Below, piece after piece: positions 22,509 through 23,843 of a stretch of DNA of 23,843 bases. Under the pieces are notes generated by a model, which had not been told where the DNA came from, did no database searches, and saw only the letters and a program-made list of their open reading frames with translations. The DNA is from an uncultured Methanobrevibacter sp. (lineage in GTDB: Archaea > Methanobacteriota > Methanobacteria > Methanobacteriales > Methanobacteriaceae). Positions within the stretch are counted from its first letter, which is position 1; every line of letters starts with the position of its first letter. The stretch lies in NCBI RefSeq assembly GCF_937906425.1, contig NZ_CALCYR010000308.1, positions 1 to 23,843 on the forward strand, read 5' to 3'. A program made the translations under genes and the position numbers.

Positions 22509-23757
22509 AGTTTTCAGGGTTTTCAATAAATCCGGATATTGCAGATGCTGCTACAACTCCTGCATTTGCAAGGTAAACAGATGAATTAGGGTCTCCCATT
22601 CTTCCCTTGAAGTTTCTGTTTGTAGAGGAAATGCTTGTTTCCCCTTCGGATAGAACTCCTAAATGTCCTCCAAGACATGGTCCGCATCCAGGGTTTGAAA
22701 CGATTGCTCCTGCATCAAGGAATGTTTTTATATATCCTAAATCCATTGCTTGCTCATAAATCTCTTTTGAAGCAGGGATGATAATCAATCTAACATCATC
22801 ATGAACCTGTTTTCCCTTAAGAACCTCTGCAGCCTGTGCAAGGTCTGGCAGTCTTCCATTTGTACAGGATCCAATAAATCCTTGGTCAATAGGGGTTCCA
22901 GCAACCTTTGATAATGGCTTTACATTGTCAACATCGTTTGGACAAGCTATTTGGGCTTCCATATCATCCACATTGAAGTGCAATTCCCTTTCATAAACTG
23001 CATCCTTATCAGATTCTACAATGTTCAATTGGTCTTTTGTCTTTCCAGTTCTTTTACAAACATATTCGATTGTGGATTGGTTTGGAGCCATTATTCCATT
23101 TTTTGCACCCATTTCAATTGCCATATTTGTTATGGTCATTCTGCTTTCAACATCAAGATTGTCTATTGTCTCTCCACAGAATTCAGCGGTCTTGTAGGTA
23201 GCTCCAGCTATTCCCACTTCTCCAATGATGTTTAAGACTAAATCTTTTGAAGTGATTCCTGGATTCAATTTTCCTTCAACTTCAATCTTCAATGCTTCAG
23301 GAACCATAAACCATGTTCTGCCGGTTGCATAAACCATGGCCAAGTCTGTTGCACCCATTCCTGTTGAAAATGCACCGAAAGCTCCATAGGTACATGTATG
23401 TGAATCTGCACCTACTATAAGCATTCCAGGTTCTACATGCCCCTTTTCAGGAAGGACTTGGTGACAGATTCCCTCTCCATGAGTGTAATGATTTTTAATT
23501 CCTTGGGTTTTGATAAAGTTCCTGGCCACCTTTTGAAATTCGGCAGAGCCGATTGTATTTGCAGGAACTGCATGATCAAATACAATAACTATTTTTTCAT
23601 TGTCCCAAACCTTATCGCTAATCTTTTCAAAGGTTTTTATTGCAGGAGGGGAGGTTCCATCGTGAGACATTGCCAAATCCACATTTACTTCTATTATTTC
23701 TCCAGGAACAACTTCCTTGCCTAACTTTTGAGACAATATTTTTTCTGTAATATTCAA
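22504..23757 (-). CDS. leuC: Aconitase-family dehydratase large subunit (LeuC/AksD)
   Basis: A 417-residue large subunit of the isopropylmalate isomerase/homoaconitase family. It hydrates and dehydrates a hydroxyacid using a [4Fe-4S] cluster held by C298 (GSCTNGRLPDL) and C358/C361 (SNPGCGPCLGG). Other hallmarks are GGDSHT-like GADSHTCTYGAFGAFSTG and STNRNFKGRMG near 378-388. Methanogens carry two paralogs: LeuC for leucine, and AksD/HacA for coenzyme B side-chain synthesis. I cannot tell them apart from this chain, and the symbol is a family label. The small subunit gene is not in this window. The start is TTG at 23757, supported by AGGAGATT upstream (23761-23768) and by the family N-terminus (NITEKIL). 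Confidence 0.9.
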   Translation of the reverse strand: MNITEKILSQKLGKEVVPGEIIEVNVDLAMSHDGTSPPAIKTFEKISDKVWDNEKIVIVFDHAVPANTIGSAEFQKVARNFIKTQGIKNHYTHGEGICHQVLPEKGHVEPGMLIVGADSHTCTYGAFGAFSTGMGATDLAMVYATGRTWFMVPEALKIEVEGKLNPGITSKDLVLNIIGEVGIAGATYKTAEFCGETIDNLDVESRMTITNMAIEMGAKNGIMAPNQSTIEYVCKRTGKTKDQLNIVESDKDAVYERELHFNVDDMEAQIACPNDVDNVKPLSKVAGTPIDQGFIGSCTNGRLPDLAQAAEVLKGKQVHDDVRLIIIPASKEIYEQAMDLGYIKTFLDAGAIVSNPGCGPCLGGHLGVLSEGETSISSTNRNFKGRMGDPNSSVYLANAGVVAASAISGFIENPENL

Positions 23758-23843
23758 TTTAATCTCCTTTTTCGATTTTGATAATTTTATTAAAAGTTTA
23801 ATATGATTTTCAATAAATTAAATAAATTTTTTATTAATATTTT
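23758..23843. other. Upstream edge of the LeuC-like gene
   Basis: 86 nt of A/T-rich sequence with the ribosome binding site AGGAGATT (minus strand, 23761-23768). Nothing else is identifiable before the window ends. Confidence 0.5.

Noticed and set aside
10804..23757. Plus-strand frames opposite nrpR, glnA, the HesA-like gene, the aldo/keto reductase and the LeuC-like gene
   Set aside because: They are antisense shadows, hydrophobic or low-complexity, without ribosome binding sites or family motifs.

Overview
The window is very AT-rich archaeal DNA with compact genes separated by long T/A-rich spacers. The gene content is that of a hydrogenotrophic methanogen: a formylmethanofuran dehydrogenase operon, the archaeal nitrogen repressor NrpR beside glutamine synthetase, archaeal FEN1 with a PCNA-binding tail, archaeal S-adenosylhomocysteine hydrolase, and an intron-containing elongator tRNA-Met. 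Low GC, ribosome binding sites of the GGAGG/GGTGA type and the gene set point to Methanobacteriales, most likely a Methanobrevibacter-like organism. This is inferred from content, not from a database match.

Region 1 (1-7741) is the tungsten-type fwd operon in the order fwdH-like, F, G, D, B, A, C. It encodes the first step of methanogenesis from CO2: reductive fixation of CO2 on methanofuran. FwdA and FwdB are the catalytic subunits, FwdC and FwdD are structural or pterin-binding, and FwdF/FwdG and the small ferredoxin carry electrons. The first gene fuses a helix-turn-helix to a two-cluster ferredoxin. Upstream of it are three copies of a 17-bp dyad (TGTGTA-N5-TACACW), one of them abutting the TATA box. 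This is the best candidate here for an undescribed redox-linked regulatory circuit. A 778-nt gap separates fwdF from fwdG.

Region 2 (7777-10021) holds four small proteins I do not recognise. Two are paralogs (8230 and 9719) on either side of a convergent tRNA-Ala(GGC) gene.

Region 3 (10804-17045, minus strand) holds nrpR, glnA, a HesA/ThiF-like E1 enzyme that lacks the usual cysteines, and a ferredoxin-tailed aldo/keto reductase. A perfect NrpR operator (GGAA-N6-TTCC) lies upstream of glnA, so regulator, operator and target are all visible.

Region 4 (17441-23843) holds the intron-containing tRNA-Met (minus), ahcY and a DUF2119-like putative metallohydrolase (both plus). It then has fen1, a chorismate-lyase-like gene and a LeuC/AksD-family dehydratase large subunit (all minus).

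Almost every spacer carries its own private tandem duplication (units 6-67 nt). Several promoters carry palindromes. No CRISPR array, insertion sequence or prophage was seen.
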